Source of the DNA: Bacillota bacterium
GTDB taxonomy: Bacteria; Bacillota; Clostridia; Lachnospirales; Anaerotignaceae
Reading direction: 5' to 3'
DNA length: 40,810 bases
Assembly (NCBI GenBank): GCA_021768705.1
Contig: JAETUG010000002.1
Coordinates: forward strand, 132,336 to 173,145
Part shown: positions 6,518 to 15,940 of the stretch, one piece after another
How the letters are laid out: every line of letters begins with the position of its first letter
How positions within the stretch are numbered: the stretch's first letter is position 1
Notes under the pieces: generated by a model
The model's input: only the letters and a program-made list of their open reading frames with translations
Databases searched by the model: none
Told to the model about the DNA's origin: nothing
Made by a program: the position numbers and the translations under genes

Positions 6518-7432
6518 TTATGCTTCTGCGGGAGCTTCTGTTTCAGCAGGAACTTCTGCATCTTCTGCAGGTGCTTCTGTTTCAACGGGTGCTTCTACAT
6601 CTTCTGCAGGTTCTTCTGCTTCTGCAGGTGTTTCGGGTTCTGCGGGTGCTTCCAGAGCATCAGCAGTGATACCGATCAGTTTTGCTTCTTTATCCCATGT
6701 GATTTCAAAGCCCAGAGCTGTGCCCAGATCACGCAGTTTGAAGTAGTTGTAGCCATCGATGTTGTAAGCTGTCAGATCAGCTTCTGCGCCATCCAGAACA
6801 ACCTTCTGTGCAGACAGCTTTGCTGTCTTTGTACCGGCTGTTGCTGTTGCTGCTTCTTTGCTGCCTGTGTAAGCTGTACCCTTTGTCAGCAGGATTGCTT
6901 TTGTTTCTTTATCATAGCCAACTTCGAAATTTGCAACTGTGCCTTCTACTGCTGCTGCAACATCACGCAGTTTGAAGTAGTTGTTGCCGCCGATGTTGTA
7001 AGCCTGGAATTCTACTGCTGTACCGTTTACAGCTACTTTCGCATTGGAAAGAACAGCCTTTGCTGTTGCGGGAACTTCAGGTTTTGCAGGTGCTTCTTCG
7101 GGTGCTTCTGCAGGTGTTTCTTCGGGTGCTTCTGCAGGTGCTTCTTCGGGTGCTTCTGCAGGTGCTTCTTCGGGTGCTTCCGCAGGTGCTTCTTCGGGTG
7201 CTTCCGCAGGTGTTTCTTCGGGTGCTTCTGCAGGTGCTTCTTCGGGTGCTTCTGCAGGTGCTTCTTCGGGTGCTTCTACAGGTGCTTCCGCAGGTGTTTC
7301 TTCAGGTGCTTCTGCTTCTGTAGCTTTTGTAACTTCTGCTGCAGGTACTGTTGCATCATCTGCAAATACATTTACACTGAAAGCAGAAACTGCCATTGCA
7401 GCTGTTAATATGAATGTAACAAACTTTTTCAT
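6518..7432 (-). CDS. Secreted protein with EAPxE repeats and two stalk (copper amine oxidase N-like) domains
   Basis: A 304-aa exported protein with signal peptide MKKFVTFILTAAMAVSAFSV and cleavage near VFA-DD. A Pro/Glu/Ala segment of repeating EAPEEAPAE units follows, at about residues 38-125. Two related stalk domains come next, each with the signature AYNIxGxNYFKLRD (YNIGGNNYFKLRDVAAAVEG and YNIDGYNYFKLRDLGTALGF). An acidic EAPAE-type tail closes the protein. No sortase motif or membrane anchor was seen, so it may be secreted or held by ion-dependent wall binding. The stalk domain is structural and does not imply oxidase activity. The start has a GGAGGG site at good distance. Confidence 0.85.
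   Translation of the reverse strand: MKKFVTFILTAAMAVSAFSVNVFADDATVPAAEVTKATEAEAPEETPAEAPVEAPEEAPAEAPEEAPAEAPEETPAEAPEEAPAEAPEEAPAEAPEEAPAEAPEETPAEAPEEAPAKPEVPATAKAVLSNAKVAVNGTAVEFQAYNIGGNNYFKLRDVAAAVEGTVANFEVGYDKETKAILLTKGTAYTGSKEAATATAGTKTAKLSAQKVVLDGAEADLTAYNIDGYNYFKLRDLGTALGFEITWDKEAKLIGITADALEAPAEPETPAEAEEPAEDVEAPVETEAPAEDAEVPAETEAPAEA
7075..7320. repeat. Coding tandem repeats (15-bp units, EAPxE)
   Basis: Within the stalk-protein gene, near-identical GGTGCTTCTGCA and GGTGCTTCTTCG blocks alternate for about 240 bp and encode EAPAE / EAPEE. A related, more diverged run occurs near the 3' end of the same gene. Units are a multiple of 3, so copy-number changes would keep the frame. Confidence 0.85.
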
Positions 7433-7483
7433 AATACGATTCCCTCCTAAAAATATTAAAACAAAAGATTTTGTTGTCGTTTC

Positions 7484-7513
7484 AGTATAGCATACTATTG
7501 CATAAATCCTCAA
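7484..7513 (-). promoter_or_regulatory. Promoter of the stalk-domain protein gene
   Basis: Read leftward, TTGAGG and TATACT are separated by 18 nt, about 50 nt before the start. The region upstream to 7622 is AT-rich and holds no gene. Confidence 0.55.
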
Positions 7514-7622
7514 TGGTTATTATCAACCTTTTTGGTTATTTTTAAAAATTAAGAAAAATTTAAGAATTATTTATTATTTATGTAAACATTTCACAAAACA
7601 AATTCTACTTTACTTCCAATTT

Positions 7623-8330
7623 TCATTTATTCTTTTTCCGACTGATCTCATCCAGATAGCCTGCCGTGATGATACCCGTGGGCAGGGCAAATACGGCGAT
7701 CCCCAGAAAAGAGGAAAGGATGGCAACCACTTTGCCGATATCCGTCATCGGGTGGATATCCCCATAACCCACCGTCATCAGGGTGATGGCAGACCAATAG
7801 ATGGCATCCAAAAAGGTTTGGAAGGTATCCGGTTCCACCTGAAACATGATCAAGGCAGACAAAAGGATATAGCCAACGGCAAGATAGCAGATGGTCAGTA
7901 GGTTTTCTTTTTCTTTTTGCAGTACCCGCATCATCATATGGAACCCCTTGGAATAGCGCAAAATCTTCAAAGGCTTCATGCACTTTGGCAGGCGCAGGAC
8001 ACGGACTGCCCTCAGGGTGGAATTCAATGGTGTCAGAGAGGACAAGACCGCCACCAGGTCTATGATGGCAAAGAAGGTAAAGGGATATTTCAGGAAAGCA
8101 TTTGACCCCTTTAATTTGAAATCTGCCGTACCCCACCGCAGGATATAATCTACGATAAAAATGCCAACGGTGATTTTATCTATCCAGAAAAAAACAGGAT
8201 GGCTGCTATCCTTGAAACAAAGAGGGAGGATGCTCATCAAAATACAGAAAATCATAAAACGGTCGTAATTGACACTAAGCTTATCATCGGGCTCCCCTTT
8301 TTCGATCATTTCATAAATACGCCGCCGCAT
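7623..8330 (-). CDS. Voltage-gated-type potassium channel, six transmembrane helices
   Basis: A 235-aa channel subunit with S1-S4 (FMIFCILMSILPLCF and later helices), an Arg/Lys-rich S4 (TLRAVRVLRLPKCMKPLKIL) and a pore loop with the potassium filter TVGYGD. The last helix is VVAILSSFLGIAVFALPTGI. It should form a tetrameric potassium channel in the membrane. There is no long C-terminal RCK domain, only a short basic tail. The second in-frame ATG, seven bases after GGAGG, is preferred to the first, which would leave one base. It is a separate unit downstream of the gyrA terminator. Confidence 0.9.
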   Translation of the reverse strand: MRRRIYEMIEKGEPDDKLSVNYDRFMIFCILMSILPLCFKDSSHPVFFWIDKITVGIFIVDYILRWGTADFKLKGSNAFLKYPFTFFAIIDLVAVLSSLTPLNSTLRAVRVLRLPKCMKPLKILRYSKGFHMMMRVLQKEKENLLTICYLAVGYILLSALIMFQVEPDTFQTFLDAIYWSAITLMTVGYGDIHPMTDIGKVVAILSSFLGIAVFALPTGIITAGYLDEISRKKNK

Positions 8331-8387
8331 GGTCATTCCTCCTTCCCAGAAAATACTATCTTTAGTGTAACATAATCTTTCCAAGAA

Positions 8388-8415
8388 AAAAACCCCGACA
8401 ATAATCGAGGTTTTT
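8388..8415 (-). terminator. Terminator of gyrA
   Basis: AAAAACCTCGA and TCGGGGTTTTT pair with one wobble around a short loop, with the T-run in the leftward direction, 20 nt after the gyrA stop. Confidence 0.88.
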
Positions 8416-8434
8416 CTACATTCAAATTTTTTTC

Positions 8435-10933
8435 TTAATGTGCAGTTTCTTCTGTTTCAACGGCTTCTTCCGCTATTTCTGTTGTTTCCTCTTCAATATC
8501 CTCTTCGGAAATCTTGGCGATGCCCACAACGGTCACGCCTTCATTCAGATTGATCAGCTTCACGCCTTGGGAAACTCTGCCGATAGAAGAAATTTCTCTG
8601 CCACGGAGACGGATGATGACGCCTTCGGAGGTAATGAGCATAATCTCATCTTTTTCCCCGATCATCAGCACTCCTGTCAGCTGACCTGTTTTTTCCGTCA
8701 GCTGATGGATCTTCAAGCCCTTGCCGCCTCTGTACTGCAGGTTGAACTGTTCCACATTGGTGCGTTTGCCAAAGCCCTTTTCCGTTACATTCAAAATCTG
8801 CGCATTGGGGTCGATCTTTCCGGCGGAAACCACATAATCCTCTTCTTTCAGGGTGATGGCTTTCACGCCTGTTGCCGTTCTGCCCATCGGGCGTACATCC
8901 TGTTCAGAGAACTTGATGCCCATGCCTTCCCGTGTGGCTACAAAAATTTCATCCTTGCCATTTGTTGTCATCACAGAGATCAGATCATCCTCTTCTCTCA
9001 GATTCAAGGCGATCAGACCACTCTTGCGGATATTGGCAAAGCTGGTCATATCAGTTTTCTTCACCAAACCCTGTTTTGTGATCATCACCAGATACTGGTC
9101 TTCCCTGAATTCATTCGCAGGAATCACTGCCATGATCTTTTCATCAGGACTAATTTCTAAAAGGTTTACAATGGCGATGCCACGGGCTGTTCTGCTGGCT
9201 TCTGGAATTTCATATCCCTTTATGCGATAAACCTTGCCACGGCTGGTGAAGAACAGCAGGGTATCGTGGGTGGATGCCAGGAACAAGTCTTTTACATAAT
9301 CCTCTTCTCTGGTCTGCATCCCGATGATGCCTCTGCCGCCACGATTCTGGCTCTTATAGGTATCCAGAGGAGTACGCTTTACATAATTCAGGTTGGACAG
9401 GGTAAATACACAAGTTTCCTCGTCAATCAAATCCTCTACATCGATTTCACCGGGGTTCTGGATCAGTTTGGTACGGCGTTCATCGGCGTACTTATTCTTG
9501 ATGGCGGAAATTTCATCCTTGATGACGCCCAACAACAGCTTTTCATCTGCCAGAATGGTCTTATAATAAGCGATTTTTTTCTGCAATTCCGCATATTCCG
9601 CATCGATTTTTTCTTTTTCCAAGCCTTGTAAACGGCGCAGCTGCATTTCCAGAATGGCCTGTGCCTGCACATCGGACAGACCAAAGCGTGCCATCAATCT
9701 TTCCTTGGCATCGTCATAGCTGGTACGGATGATGCGGATCACTTCATCAATATTGTCGATAGCGATACGCAGACCTTCCAAGATATGGGCTCTCTTTTCC
9801 GCCTTATCCAGATCGAAACGAGTTCTTCTGGTGACAACGTTTTCCTGATGCTTCAGATATTCCACCAGCATCTGCTGCAGGTTCAGCACCACAGGTTTTC
9901 CGTCAACCAATGCCAGCATATTTGCCCCAAAGGATTCCTGCAAAGATGTATATTTATACAACTGGTTCAGAATGACATTGGCGTTATAATCTTTCTTTAC
10001 TTCGATGATGATTTTGATATCATCCCCGGCGGAAGCATCATACAGATCGCTGATGCCCTCCACCCGTTTTTCTTTTACCAGATCTGCAATCTTTTCAATG
10101 AGACGCAGCTTGTTTACCATATAGGGGATTTCTGTCACCACAATGCGTTCTCTGCCGTTGTGGTTCTCGATCTCCGCCGTGGAACGAATGATGATCTTAC
10201 CGCGGCCTGTTCTGTAAGCCGCACGGATGCCGCTTTTTCCCAGAATATTCGCACCTGTGGGAAAGTCGGGGCCTTTGATATACTGCATCAGTTCTTCCAC
10301 ATCAGTTTCTCTGCCATCGATTTTGTTGTCGATCATGCAGACGATACCGTCAATGACCTCTCCCAAATTATGGGGCGGAATATTGGTAGCCATACCAACA
10401 GCAATCCCGTTGGAACCATTTACCAGCAGATTCGGGATACGGGCAGGCAGAACAACGGGCTCTTTTTCATTCTCATCATAGTTGGGTACGAAATCCACGG
10501 TATCCTTTTCGATATCCGCCAGCATTTCCGCTGTGATCTTAGACATTCTGGCTTCTGTATAACGGCTGGCAGCAGCGCCATAGCCATCGATGGAGCCAAA
10601 GTTACCATGACCATCCACCAGCATATAGCGCATAGAGAAATTCTGCGCCATACGCACCATAGCCTGATAGATAGAGCTATCGCCATGGGGGTGGTATTTA
10701 CCCATGGTATCGCCGACGATACGGGCGGATTTACGATAGCCCTTGTTAGGGTCCAGGTTCATTTCGTTCATGGAATACAGAATACGCCGCTGTACGGGCT
10801 TCAAGCCGTCCCGTACATCGGGCAATGCACGGGCTACAATAACGCTCATGGCATAGTCTCTGTAACATTTTTTCATTTCTTCATTGATATCTATGGTTAT
10901 GACTTTATCAATCTCTTTGTTTTCGTCACTCAT
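8435..10933 (-). CDS. gyrA: DNA gyrase subunit A
   Basis: This 832-aa protein is the breakage-reunion subunit of gyrase, which introduces negative supercoils with GyrB. The catalytic tyrosine is Y125 in SRYTEARM. The quinolone region reads [20 protein letters not shown]. The C-terminal beta-pinwheel carries a GyrA box, QNRGGRG. Position 87 (E. coli numbering; local Q90), normally Asp or Glu, is glutamine here, while position 83 is Ser. The acidic tail is short. An AGAGGTG site precedes the ATG. The gene follows gyrB after a 270-bp gap filled by a type-A palindrome array that lies inside the operon. Confidence 0.98.
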   Translation of the reverse strand: MSDENKEIDKVITIDINEEMKKCYRDYAMSVIVARALPDVRDGLKPVQRRILYSMNEMNLDPNKGYRKSARIVGDTMGKYHPHGDSSIYQAMVRMAQNFSMRYMLVDGHGNFGSIDGYGAAASRYTEARMSKITAEMLADIEKDTVDFVPNYDENEKEPVVLPARIPNLLVNGSNGIAVGMATNIPPHNLGEVIDGIVCMIDNKIDGRETDVEELMQYIKGPDFPTGANILGKSGIRAAYRTGRGKIIIRSTAEIENHNGRERIVVTEIPYMVNKLRLIEKIADLVKEKRVEGISDLYDASAGDDIKIIIEVKKDYNANVILNQLYKYTSLQESFGANMLALVDGKPVVLNLQQMLVEYLKHQENVVTRRTRFDLDKAEKRAHILEGLRIAIDNIDEVIRIIRTSYDDAKERLMARFGLSDVQAQAILEMQLRRLQGLEKEKIDAEYAELQKKIAYYKTILADEKLLLGVIKDEISAIKNKYADERRTKLIQNPGEIDVEDLIDEETCVFTLSNLNYVKRTPLDTYKSQNRGGRGIIGMQTREEDYVKDLFLASTHDTLLFFTSRGKVYRIKGYEIPEASRTARGIAIVNLLEISPDEKIMAVIPANEFREDQYLVMITKQGLVKKTDMTSFANIRKSGLIALNLREEDDLISVMTTNGKDEIFVATREGMGIKFSEQDVRPMGRTATGVKAITLKEEDYVVSAGKIDPNAQILNVTEKGFGKRTNVEQFNLQYRGGKGLKIHQLTEKTGQLTGVLMIGEKDEIMLITSEGVIIRLRGREISSIGRVSQGVKLINLNEGVTVVGIAKISEEDIEEETTEIAEEAVETEETAH

Positions 10934-10949
10934 AAGTTCACCTCTTATC

Positions 10950-11183
10950 TTGAGGGTTTCACCCTCAAACTCCCACGAGGGGAATCATTCCCCTCGACCC
11001 CGAGTCGCAAAAACTGCGTTTTTGCAGGGGCTTTGGATAGTATCTATTGCGCCGCAGGCAAATCGGGTCAAGGGGCTGAGCCCCTTGCGGGTGTATTGAG
11101 GGCAGAGCCCTCAAGGTCTTATTTGCCTTGCAAGCTGATTTTGGGAGAGTTTGGGAACCTTTTTACAAGGAAAAAAGGTTCCC
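10950..11183 (-). repeat. Type-A palindrome array, copy 1 (gyrB-gyrA gap)
   Basis: Read leftward, six hairpins follow one another from just after the gyrB stop to just before the gyrA ribosome site. They are GGGAACC...GGTTCCC, TTGAGGGCTCTGCCCTCAA, CAAGGGGCTCAGCCCCTTG, GCAAAAACGCAGTTTTTGC, a GAGGGGAATGATTCCCCTC hairpin and TTGAGGGTGAAACCCTCAA. The fourth and fifth are joined by exactly 10 nt ending GGGGT. The linker GCGGCGCAATAGATACTATC before the fourth hairpin is shared with the other full copies. No gene is present. Confidence 0.9.
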
Positions 11184-11203
11184 ATCTCCGTTATATTCAA
11201 ATA

Positions 11204-13105
11204 TTAGAAATCCAGCTCAGCATACTGTGCGTTCTCTTCAATAAAAATTTTACGGGGCTCAACTTCATCCCCCATCAGCATACTAAAGATCTGATCCGCC
11301 AGCACTGCATCGTCAATGGTCACCAGTTTCAAAATACGATGCTCCACCGCCATTGTGGTATCCCTCAGCTGGTCGAAATCCATTTCCCCCAGACCTTTAT
11401 ACCGCTGTACTTCCTTAATACCTGTTTTGCCGATCTCCTGATACAATTCTTCCAGCTGGATATCGTCGTAAACATAATAATGCTGTTTATTCTTTTCTAC
11501 CCGATACAGAGGGGGCTGGGCGATATACACCTTACCCTCTTCGATGAGCTTTGGCATATAGCGATAGAAGAAGGTCAGCAGCAGGGTACGGATATGGGCG
11601 CCGTCTACATCGGCATCGGTCATGATAACGATTTTATGATAGCGCAGCTTTTCAATATCAAAATCCTCAGAAATGCCCGTACCAAAGGCAGTGATCATAT
11701 TTCTGATCTCTTCGGAATTAAGAATCCTGTCCAGCCTTGCTTTTTCTACGTTCAAAATCTTCCCACGCAGGGGCAGGACAGCCTGTGTTTTGGGGTCTCT
11801 TGCCTTGATGGCAGAACCGCCGGCGGAATTCCCTTCGACGATATAGATTTCACATTCATAGGGGTCACGGCTGGTGCAGTCGGTCAGCTTCCCGGGCATA
11901 CGGGTATTTTCCAGACCTGTTTTGCGGCGCACCAATTCCCTTGCCTTTCTGGCGGCATCCCTGGCTCTGGAAGCCATCATGCCCTTTTCGATGATCGTTT
12001 TGCCGATATTGGGGTTTTCCTCCAGGAAATAGGTCAGATATTCGCTGAGAACGCTTTCCACAGCGGCTTTGGCTTCGCTGGTGCCCAGCTTCGCCTTTGT
12101 CTGCCCTTCAAACTGAGGGTCTTCCACCTTGATGCTGACAACGGCTGTGATGCCTTCTCGCACATCTTCGCCAGAAAGCTTTTTATCCGCATCCTTGATG
12201 ATGCCGATTTTTTTGCCGTAATCGTTCAATGTTTTTGTCAGACCGGCTTTGAAGCCCACCAGATGGGTACCGCCATCGGGGGTATTGATATTATTGACGA
12301 AAGTAAAGATGCTTTCTGTAAAGCCATCGTTATGCTGGAAAGCCACTTCCACCAGAATACCGTCCTTTTCTCCGGAGGCATAAAAAATCGATTCATACAA
12401 AGGCTGGCGGCTTTTATTCAGATGCGCCACAAATTCCTTGATGCCACCCTCATAATGGAAGGAATGGTTCTGCTCCATGCCCTCTCTCATATCAATGAGA
12501 TTGATTTTCAATCCTTTTGTCAAGAAGGCTGTTTCCTGAAAACGCTGTTTCAGGATATCATAGTCGAACACCGTTTCCTCAAAAATCGTATCATCGGGCA
12601 GGAAATGGACATAGGTGCCTGTGATATCCGTTTCTCCAACGATGGTCAGAGGGCTGGCTACATCCCCTCTGCAATATTTCTGTTGATGGATCTTGCCGTT
12701 TCTGTGCACCTGTACGGTCAATTCTGTAGATAGGGCATTTACAACGGATGCGCCTACGCCATGGAGACCGCCGGAAACCTTATAGCCGCCGCCGCCGAAT
12801 TTCCCGCCGGCATGGAGGATGGTAAATACCATCTGCAATGCGGACATCCCTTTCTGTTCATTGATATCCACGGGAATCCCACGGCCATTATCCATAACGG
12901 AAATGGAGTTGTCCGGGTGGATCTTTACTGTGATTTCGTTGCAAAAGCCGGCAAGGGCTTCATCCACGGAGTTATCTACGATTTCATAAACCAAATGATG
13001 CAGACCTCTGGAGCTGGTGGAGCCGATATACATACCGGGACGCTTGCGGACAGCCTCCAACCCTTCCAAGACCTGAATTTGATTTGCATTATATTCTGAT
13101 GACAT
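11204..13105 (-). CDS. gyrB: DNA gyrase subunit B
   Basis: The 633-aa ATPase subunit of gyrase. The GHKL ATPase motifs are [20 protein letters not shown] and [15 protein letters not shown]. The TOPRIM domain shows EGNSAGGSA and [14 protein letters not shown], and the C-terminus [17 protein letters not shown] is typical. It starts at an ATG after GAGAGGG; a TTG one codon upstream is not needed. It has its own strong promoter and precedes gyrA in the same direction, so the two form an operon despite the palindrome array between them. Confidence 0.98.
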   Translation of the reverse strand: MSSEYNANQIQVLEGLEAVRKRPGMYIGSTSSRGLHHLVYEIVDNSVDEALAGFCNEITVKIHPDNSISVMDNGRGIPVDINEQKGMSALQMVFTILHAGGKFGGGGYKVSGGLHGVGASVVNALSTELTVQVHRNGKIHQQKYCRGDVASPLTIVGETDITGTYVHFLPDDTIFEETVFDYDILKQRFQETAFLTKGLKINLIDMREGMEQNHSFHYEGGIKEFVAHLNKSRQPLYESIFYASGEKDGILVEVAFQHNDGFTESIFTFVNNINTPDGGTHLVGFKAGLTKTLNDYGKKIGIIKDADKKLSGEDVREGITAVVSIKVEDPQFEGQTKAKLGTSEAKAAVESVLSEYLTYFLEENPNIGKTIIEKGMMASRARDAARKARELVRRKTGLENTRMPGKLTDCTSRDPYECEIYIVEGNSAGGSAIKARDPKTQAVLPLRGKILNVEKARLDRILNSEEIRNMITAFGTGISEDFDIEKLRYHKIVIMTDADVDGAHIRTLLLTFFYRYMPKLIEEGKVYIAQPPLYRVEKNKQHYYVYDDIQLEELYQEIGKTGIKEVQRYKGLGEMDFDQLRDTTMAVEHRILKLVTIDDAVLADQIFSMLMGDEVEPRKIFIEENAQYAELDF

Positions 13106-13221
13106 CAAATCCCTCTCTTTCGGTCGATTTTTTCATCTTTCATTTTTCGCAAAGAAAAAAAGAAAGGACAATTTCTGGGCTTTCTTTTTCAATCGATCCT
13201 GCTTCAAAATTACATATTAGA

Positions 13222-13250
13222 ATTATAGCATTTTTTCATTGATTTTTCAA
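13222..13250 (-). promoter_or_regulatory. Promoter of gyrB-gyrA
   Basis: Read leftward, TTGAAA and TATAAT are separated by 17 nt, about 120 nt upstream of gyrB. The leader between them and gyrB is A/T-rich, with a loose AAAGAAAG / CTTTCTTT pairing. Confidence 0.75.
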
Positions 13251-13319
13251 CGTTTTCCGATGATTTTTCATGGATTTTTTTCAAGAGTTTCTTCCTTATA
13301 ATATAGAGCGGATATAAAA

Positions 13320-13343
13320 AAGACACCACAATTGCAGTGTCTT
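13320..13343 (-). terminator. Terminator of the dnaA-recF cluster
   Basis: AAGACAC and GTGTCTT form the stem, followed leftward by TTTTTTA. It sits directly after the recF stop and separates that cluster from gyrB. Confidence 0.85.
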
Positions 13344-13345
13344 CG

Positions 13346-14440
13346 TCACATTTTATTTTTCTGGGGCGTGATAACCCCATTTTCTACGTAAAACAGATTA
13401 TCTTTTGCAATATATTTTTTCACGGAATCCTCGATACCGGTACAGGTCACAAAAGCCTGCAGACCGCCAATAGATTCCAGCAGAAATTTCTGCCGCTCTT
13501 CATCCAATTCAGAAAACACATCATCCAGCAGGAGAACAGGCTCTTCCCCTGTTTCTTCCCGAATCAGATCGATCTCCGCCAAGCGAGCCGCCAAAGCCGT
13601 GGTCCTCTGCTGCCCTTGGGAGCCATAGACCTTTACCTCCCGCCCATCGATGGAAAAAATCACATCGTCCTTGTGTGGGCCGCTTTGGGTTGCACCAAAA
13701 TAAATATCCCTATCCAGATTCCGCCGCAGCTTTTCCGCCAGCATCCCTTCTTCACAGTTGGGCTTATAACTGGTCTGCAGGTGATCTCTGCCCCCTGTCA
13801 GCAGGGAAAGCTTTTCCGCCGCAATTTCATCCAAACGTATGAGAAATTTCTTTCTGGCGGAAATGATGCGCTCACCGTATTCCGCCATCTGGGCATCCCA
13901 GACGAAAAGTGTCTCTGCCAGATCAGGCTTTTTCTGGATCTCCTTCAACAGATTGTTTCGCTGCTTCAAAATACGATAATACTGCTGCAAATCGTAATAA
14001 TAGACCTTGCTCAGCTGACAAAGCTCCATATCCAGAAAACGACGACGTTCCCCGGGACCCTCCTTTACAAGAGACAAATCCTCAGGAGAAAAAATCACGG
14101 CATACAGTGTACCAAATAAATCCCCCAGCTTCCGTACAGGCAGACCATTGACGGCGATCCCCTTCTTTTCATTCTGCTTCAAGTGGACATCAATGCGGTC
14201 ATAGCGATTTTTCCGCTGCACCATCATGCGGATATGGCTTTCCTCCGCATCGAAATGAATGAGCTGCTGGTCGCTTTTTCCTCGCATAGAACGCCCCATG
14301 GCGCAAAAATAGAGGGATTCCAGAAAATTGGTCTTTCCTTGGGCGTTGCTGCCATAGATCACATTGATTCCCCGGGAGGGTTCCATTTTCAGTTGTGACA
14401 GGTTGCGGAAATCCCGCAGAGAGACCTCAGTGATATACAT
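13346..14440 (-). CDS. recF: DNA replication and repair protein RecF
   Basis: A 364-aa ABC-type ATPase that loads RecA at gaps in single-stranded DNA. Walker A is GSNAQGKT (30-37), the signature is VYGSQGQQRT, and Walker B is VLLLDDVFSELD. Length and motif spacing are normal for RecF. The start ATG has only a weak GGTGA site. It is the last gene of the leftward cluster beginning at dnaA. The usual neighbour yaaA is separated from it by two unknown genes. No RemB/YaaB-like gene follows recF here. Confidence 0.97.
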   Translation of the reverse strand: MYITEVSLRDFRNLSQLKMEPSRGINVIYGSNAQGKTNFLESLYFCAMGRSMRGKSDQQLIHFDAEESHIRMMVQRKNRYDRIDVHLKQNEKKGIAVNGLPVRKLGDLFGTLYAVIFSPEDLSLVKEGPGERRRFLDMELCQLSKVYYYDLQQYYRILKQRNNLLKEIQKKPDLAETLFVWDAQMAEYGERIISARKKFLIRLDEIAAEKLSLLTGGRDHLQTSYKPNCEEGMLAEKLRRNLDRDIYFGATQSGPHKDDVIFSIDGREVKVYGSQGQQRTTALAARLAEIDLIREETGEEPVLLLDDVFSELDEERQKFLLESIGGLQAFVTCTGIEDSVKKYIAKDNLFYVENGVITPQKNKM

Positions 14441-14471
14441 AATTATTCACCTTTTGCTTATAAATATAAAT

Positions 14472-15197
14472 TCAATAAAACGGGATGACATCCGTATCCC
14501 GCACATCCAAGACAGCATCTCCGGAGGGCGGTGCAAGCAGCTTTCCTTCTGCATCATAAGCAGATAGTGTAATACTGCAACGGGATTTCCTTGCATCCTT
14601 GATTTCCTGCGGTGCAAAAGAAAGCTCCTGATATTCCGGGATACAAAACAGCATGGGCGTTTTCGGTACGCTCAAGTATCCTCTTCTCTTTGCCTTTTGT
14701 TCCCTGCCTTCTGCATCCAACCAACTATATTCATAGGAAATCACCAATGTTTGGATGGATGGATCTACCACATATTGCAGATCATAGTCTGTTTCATACC
14801 CATGCATCTTAAGACCAAGGAAATGATAAACCCCTCGGCACATCCAGCCGCCGCTGTCTCCTTCTTTTCCCCAATAAAGAGCATAGCTACCATCCGGCTG
14901 CTTCTGATACCAATGGATCTGGTACTTTTGTGTTCTCCAATCTCTCTGCTCCTCTTCTCCATCCGTATCAAATATCACACATCGCATAACCTCCTGCCCC
15001 TCCTGCACAGTAACATCCTGTATATGATGTATCTGTATCTGCATCGGAAGGCACAAGGTTTGTCTGACGATATTTCGCAGAATCGCAGCTTTTGTTTCTC
15101 CGCTTTCGACAGGAGAACAAAAAAACAGCAAAAGAAGCAAAATCGGAAGCCCGATCCATAGCTTGATTCTTCTGAAAGCCGGTTTCTTTTCTTCCAT
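14472..15197 (-). CDS. Membrane-anchored protein of unknown function, 241 aa
   Basis: A short basic N-terminus and one hydrophobic helix (LWIGLPILLLLLFFC) are followed by about 210 residues predicted outside the cell. The exported part contains several aromatic segments (YQIHWYQKQPDGSYALYWG, GGWMCRGVYHFLGLKMHGYE) and looks beta-rich. I do not recognise a family. The Cys at the helix end could be a lipobox, but FFCS is a poor match. The ATG was chosen because AGGAG lies seven bases upstream; a TTG eight codons earlier lacks a site. It follows the 145-aa gene by 28 nt, so both belong to the dnaA-recF transcript. Confidence 0.75.
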   Translation of the reverse strand: MEEKKPAFRRIKLWIGLPILLLLLFFCSPVESGETKAAILRNIVRQTLCLPMQIQIHHIQDVTVQEGQEVMRCVIFDTDGEEEQRDWRTQKYQIHWYQKQPDGSYALYWGKEGDSGGWMCRGVYHFLGLKMHGYETDYDLQYVVDPSIQTLVISYEYSWLDAEGREQKAKRRGYLSVPKTPMLFCIPEYQELSFAPQEIKDARKSRCSITLSAYDAEGKLLAPPSGDAVLDVRDTDVIPFY

Positions 15198-15225
15198 GCC
15201 ACTTTCTCCTTTTCCATTCAAAGGC

Positions 15226-15663
15226 TTATGCCATCTGCTGCAAGGTTTCCCGCAGCTCCTTCAACAGGCTTTGCAGCATCCTCTCCCGCTTCGCATAGAA
15301 TGCCTGCTTTTCTGTGGCTTCCTCCTCCTCAAAATAGGCATATTCCTCGGAAAACTCCACCCAATCCGGAAAGTATTCCTCCAAATCCGCACAGATTTCT
15401 CTTGCCAATGCTTCCTTTGTCATGGGAATATCGTATTCCTCCGGCCCATAATAGCCTTGTGCCACAATATGCACCGTATCCTCTGCCGTCAATGTAAATT
15501 CGGAGCCTTCCTCATCAAACTGAAGCACCAAGGGCGTCTGCTCCCGCAGGGCACGGATACACCCCTCTGCCGCTTCTGCCGGTACATCCTGGATATAGCT
15601 GCCAAGCCCCTCAAACTCCTCCAGATGAATTTCTGTCCAGCCATTTTTCGGTTTTGTAAACAT
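15226..15663 (-). CDS. Acidic cytoplasmic protein of unknown function, 145 aa
   Basis: No signal peptide or membrane helix is present. The protein is strongly acidic (FEEEEATEK, EEYFPDWVEFSEEYAYFEEE), with a helical, probably coiled C-terminus (RERMLQSLLKELRETLQQMA). The middle part, LVLQFDEEGSEFTLTAEDTV, looks like beta strands. I do not recognise the family. A GGGAG site precedes the ATG. It lies between the S4-domain gene and the 241-aa membrane protein, an unusual insertion in an otherwise conserved origin cluster. Confidence 0.75.
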   Translation of the reverse strand: MFTKPKNGWTEIHLEEFEGLGSYIQDVPAEAAEGCIRALREQTPLVLQFDEEGSEFTLTAEDTVHIVAQGYYGPEEYDIPMTKEALAREICADLEEYFPDWVEFSEEYAYFEEEEATEKQAFYAKRERMLQSLLKELRETLQQMA

Positions 15664-15682
15664 CTCGTTTCTCCCTATTTCT

Positions 15683-15904
15683 TCAATTTGATTCCAGTTC
15701 TACTTCCACAGCACCAACGCCTTTGACCTCTACAATATCCCCATGCCGAATCTTTTTTCCTCGTTCTGTGGCTTTTTCGTGGTTGACATAAACCAAGCCC
15801 TCTGCCAAATAGTACTTCACATCAGAGCCTTGATCGATCAGACCTGCCAGCTTCAACACCTGTTGCAGCTTAATAAATTCTGTATGAATATACACTTTTT
15901 CCAT
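15683..15904 (-). CDS. yaaA: S4-domain RNA-binding protein YaaA
   Basis: A 73-aa protein made of a single S4 RNA-binding domain: FIKLQQVLKLAGLIDQGSDV, then LAEGLVYVNHEKATERGKKI and HGDIVEVKG. This is the small S4 protein usually found between dnaN and recF in Bacillota, thought to act in ribosome assembly (inferred from homologues). It has a GGAGGG site before the ATG and lies 36 nt after dnaN, in the same transcript. Confidence 0.93.
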   Translation of the reverse strand: MEKVYIHTEFIKLQQVLKLAGLIDQGSDVKYYLAEGLVYVNHEKATERGKKIRHGDIVEVKGVGAVEVELESN

Positions 15905-15940
15905 GATAACCCTCCTTTTCTTGATCCGCCTGCATCTGCC

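Noticed and set aside
10227-12733. Long open frames on the plus strand across gyrA and gyrB (for example a 982-codon frame)
   Set aside because: They are antisense shadows of gyrase genes, with His/Phe/Ile-rich nonsense-like protein text and no ribosome sites.
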